Assembly (NCBI GenBank): GCA_964487555.1
Contig: CAZART010000126.1
Location: 1-14,671, forward strand
Source: CAZART01 sp964487555
GTDB taxonomy: Bacteria; Bacteroidota; Rhodothermia; Rhodothermales; VXPQ01
Reading direction: 5' to 3'
Length of the DNA stretch: 14,671 bases
Notes under the pieces: generated by a model
The model's database searches: none
Told to the model about the DNA's origin: nothing
The model's input: only the letters and a program-made list of their open reading frames with translations
Part shown: one piece after another, positions 13,916 to 14,671 of the stretch
How positions within the stretch are numbered: the first letter of the stretch is position 1
Layout: the number at the start of each line of letters is the position of its first letter
Translations under genes and position numbers: made by a program

Positions 13916-14671
13916 ATGGACGTCGTTATCGTCGAAGATGAACGCCCCGCCGCCGAGCGCCTCCGGAAGGCCCTCGCAGCGTGCGACAGCCGCATCCACG
14001 TTGTAGCGCACCTGCAGACGGTGGCCGGTACCGTCCGCTGGTTTGCGTCGCATCGGAGTCCGGACCTCCTATTCCTCGACGTTCGACTCACCGATGGGCT
14101 CTCGTTGGAGATATTCGGTGCGACGAACGTGGACTGTCCCGTGGTCTTCACGACGGCCTACGACGCGTACGTACTCGACGCGTTTGAATGCAACTTGATC
14201 GACTATCTCTTAAAGCCCGTGCGGCCGGATCGACTGGCTCGGGCGATCGGAAAGTACGAGCAGCTACGACGCCATTTTGCCGGCGACGTAGCCGAAACGC
14301 TGCGCCTTGCCTTCGAGAACGATCGGCCCACGTACAAGAACAGGCTGATCGTGCAGCGGGGCACCGCCTACGTCTCGATCGACACGGCGGACATTCGCTA
14401 CGCTCTCTCCCGGCAAAAGACGACCTTCGTCGTGGGGTGCGACGGCACGCAGTACTTGTGTGACGAGGCTCTCACTTCGCTCGAGGAGATGCTTGACCCG
14501 TCACGGTTTTTCCGGTTGAACCGGAACGTTCTTGCACACCTTGAGGCCGTGGCCTCGTTCTGGCCGGCATCGAGGGGGAGGATTCGAGTGGATTTGGAGC
14601 CGCCTTCCGGCGAGACCGTTCTCGTCAGTCAGGAGAAAGCCGGGCGGTTCAGAGCGTGGATGGACCGATAG
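13916..14671 (+). CDS. LytTR-family DNA-binding response regulator
   Basis: 251 residues; the stop codon TAG is the last three bases of the window, so the gene is complete. The receiver domain (1-120) has the acidic pocket Glu7-Asp8, phospho-acceptor Asp55 in LLFLDVRL, Thr80 in VVFTTAYDAY and Lys100 in DYLLKPV. A helical linker follows, then a LytTR DNA-binding domain (about 143-250) recognised by NRLIVQRG, IRYALSRQKTTFVVGCDG and the signature FFRLNRNVLAHLEAV. It should be phosphorylated by the kinase just upstream (10-bp gap, co-transcribed) and bind paired direct repeats. One such pair lies upstream of the kinase gene, which would make the system autoregulatory. Other targets, such as cydAB or DUF1761, cannot be judged from sequence. 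Confidence 0.94.
   Translation: MDVVIVEDERPAAERLRKALAACDSRIHVVAHLQTVAGTVRWFASHRSPDLLFLDVRLTDGLSLEIFGATNVDCPVVFTTAYDAYVLDAFECNLIDYLLKPVRPDRLARAIGKYEQLRRHFAGDVAETLRLAFENDRPTYKNRLIVQRGTAYVSIDTADIRYALSRQKTTFVVGCDGTQYLCDEALTSLEEMLDPSRFFRLNRNVLAHLEAVASFWPASRGRIRVDLEPPSGETVLVSQEKAGRFRAWMDR

Noticed and set aside
1..14671. Insertion sequences, phage genes, toxin-antitoxin pairs or CRISPR arrays
   Set aside because: No transposase, integrase, Cas or phage motifs, terminal inverted repeats or spaced repeats were found on either strand.

Overview
GC-rich window, densely coded on both strands, with no sign of a mobile element, CRISPR array, rRNA or tRNA. The gene content (TonB-dependent receptor, DUF1080 protein, Tat-exported Gfo/Idh/MocA oxidoreductase, lipoprotein dehydrogenase with HEAT repeats and a C-terminal cytochrome c motif, PhyH-type dioxygenase, LytS/LytTR pair) and the scarcity of clear Shine-Dalgarno sites suggest a Gram-negative, aerobic member of Bacteroidota/Rhodothermota. 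A Gemmatimonadota or PVC-related genome is not excluded. This placement is an inference from gene families only.

Left part (1-5982, mostly minus strand). Reading leftward there is a small membrane-anchored protein (5982-5527), a TonB-dependent receptor (5406-3385) and a secreted DUF1080/3-keto-disaccharide hydrolase-like protein (3369-2602). After a 470-bp gap comes a large exported lipoprotein dehydrogenase whose 3' end is cut by the window edge (2134-1). The gap holds a small plus-strand ORF with coding-like codon use (2350-2589) and a two-copy tandem repeat. With the divergent Gfo/Idh/MocA gene (6058-7365), this half looks like a carbohydrate uptake and periplasmic sugar oxidation/cleavage locus.

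Middle part (6058-9640). The Tat-targeted Gfo/Idh/MocA oxidoreductase is followed by a membrane-anchored YkuE-like metallophosphoesterase. The latter converges on a minus-strand PhyH-type Fe(II)/2-oxoglutarate dioxygenase, and an inverted repeat covers the two facing stop codons.

Right part (9641-14671). A 253-bp intergenic region with repeats and a palindrome precedes cydA-cydB, a cytochrome bd quinol oxidase with a short Q-loop. Between the two genes lies a nine-codon ORF with a good ribosome binding site, in frame with cydB but closed by a TAG just before it. A DUF1761 membrane protein faces cydB. Divergent from it is a complete LytS-type histidine kinase/LytTR response regulator pair, whose second gene ends on the last base. 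The region between DUF1761 and the kinase holds two strong hairpins and a pair of 9-bp direct repeats 12 bp apart, the layout expected of a LytTR binding site.

The strongest leads for new biology are the candidate LytTR autoregulatory site, the cydA-cydB minigene, and the proposed oxidise-then-cleave sugar locus. No wholly novel multi-gene system is evident from sequence alone.
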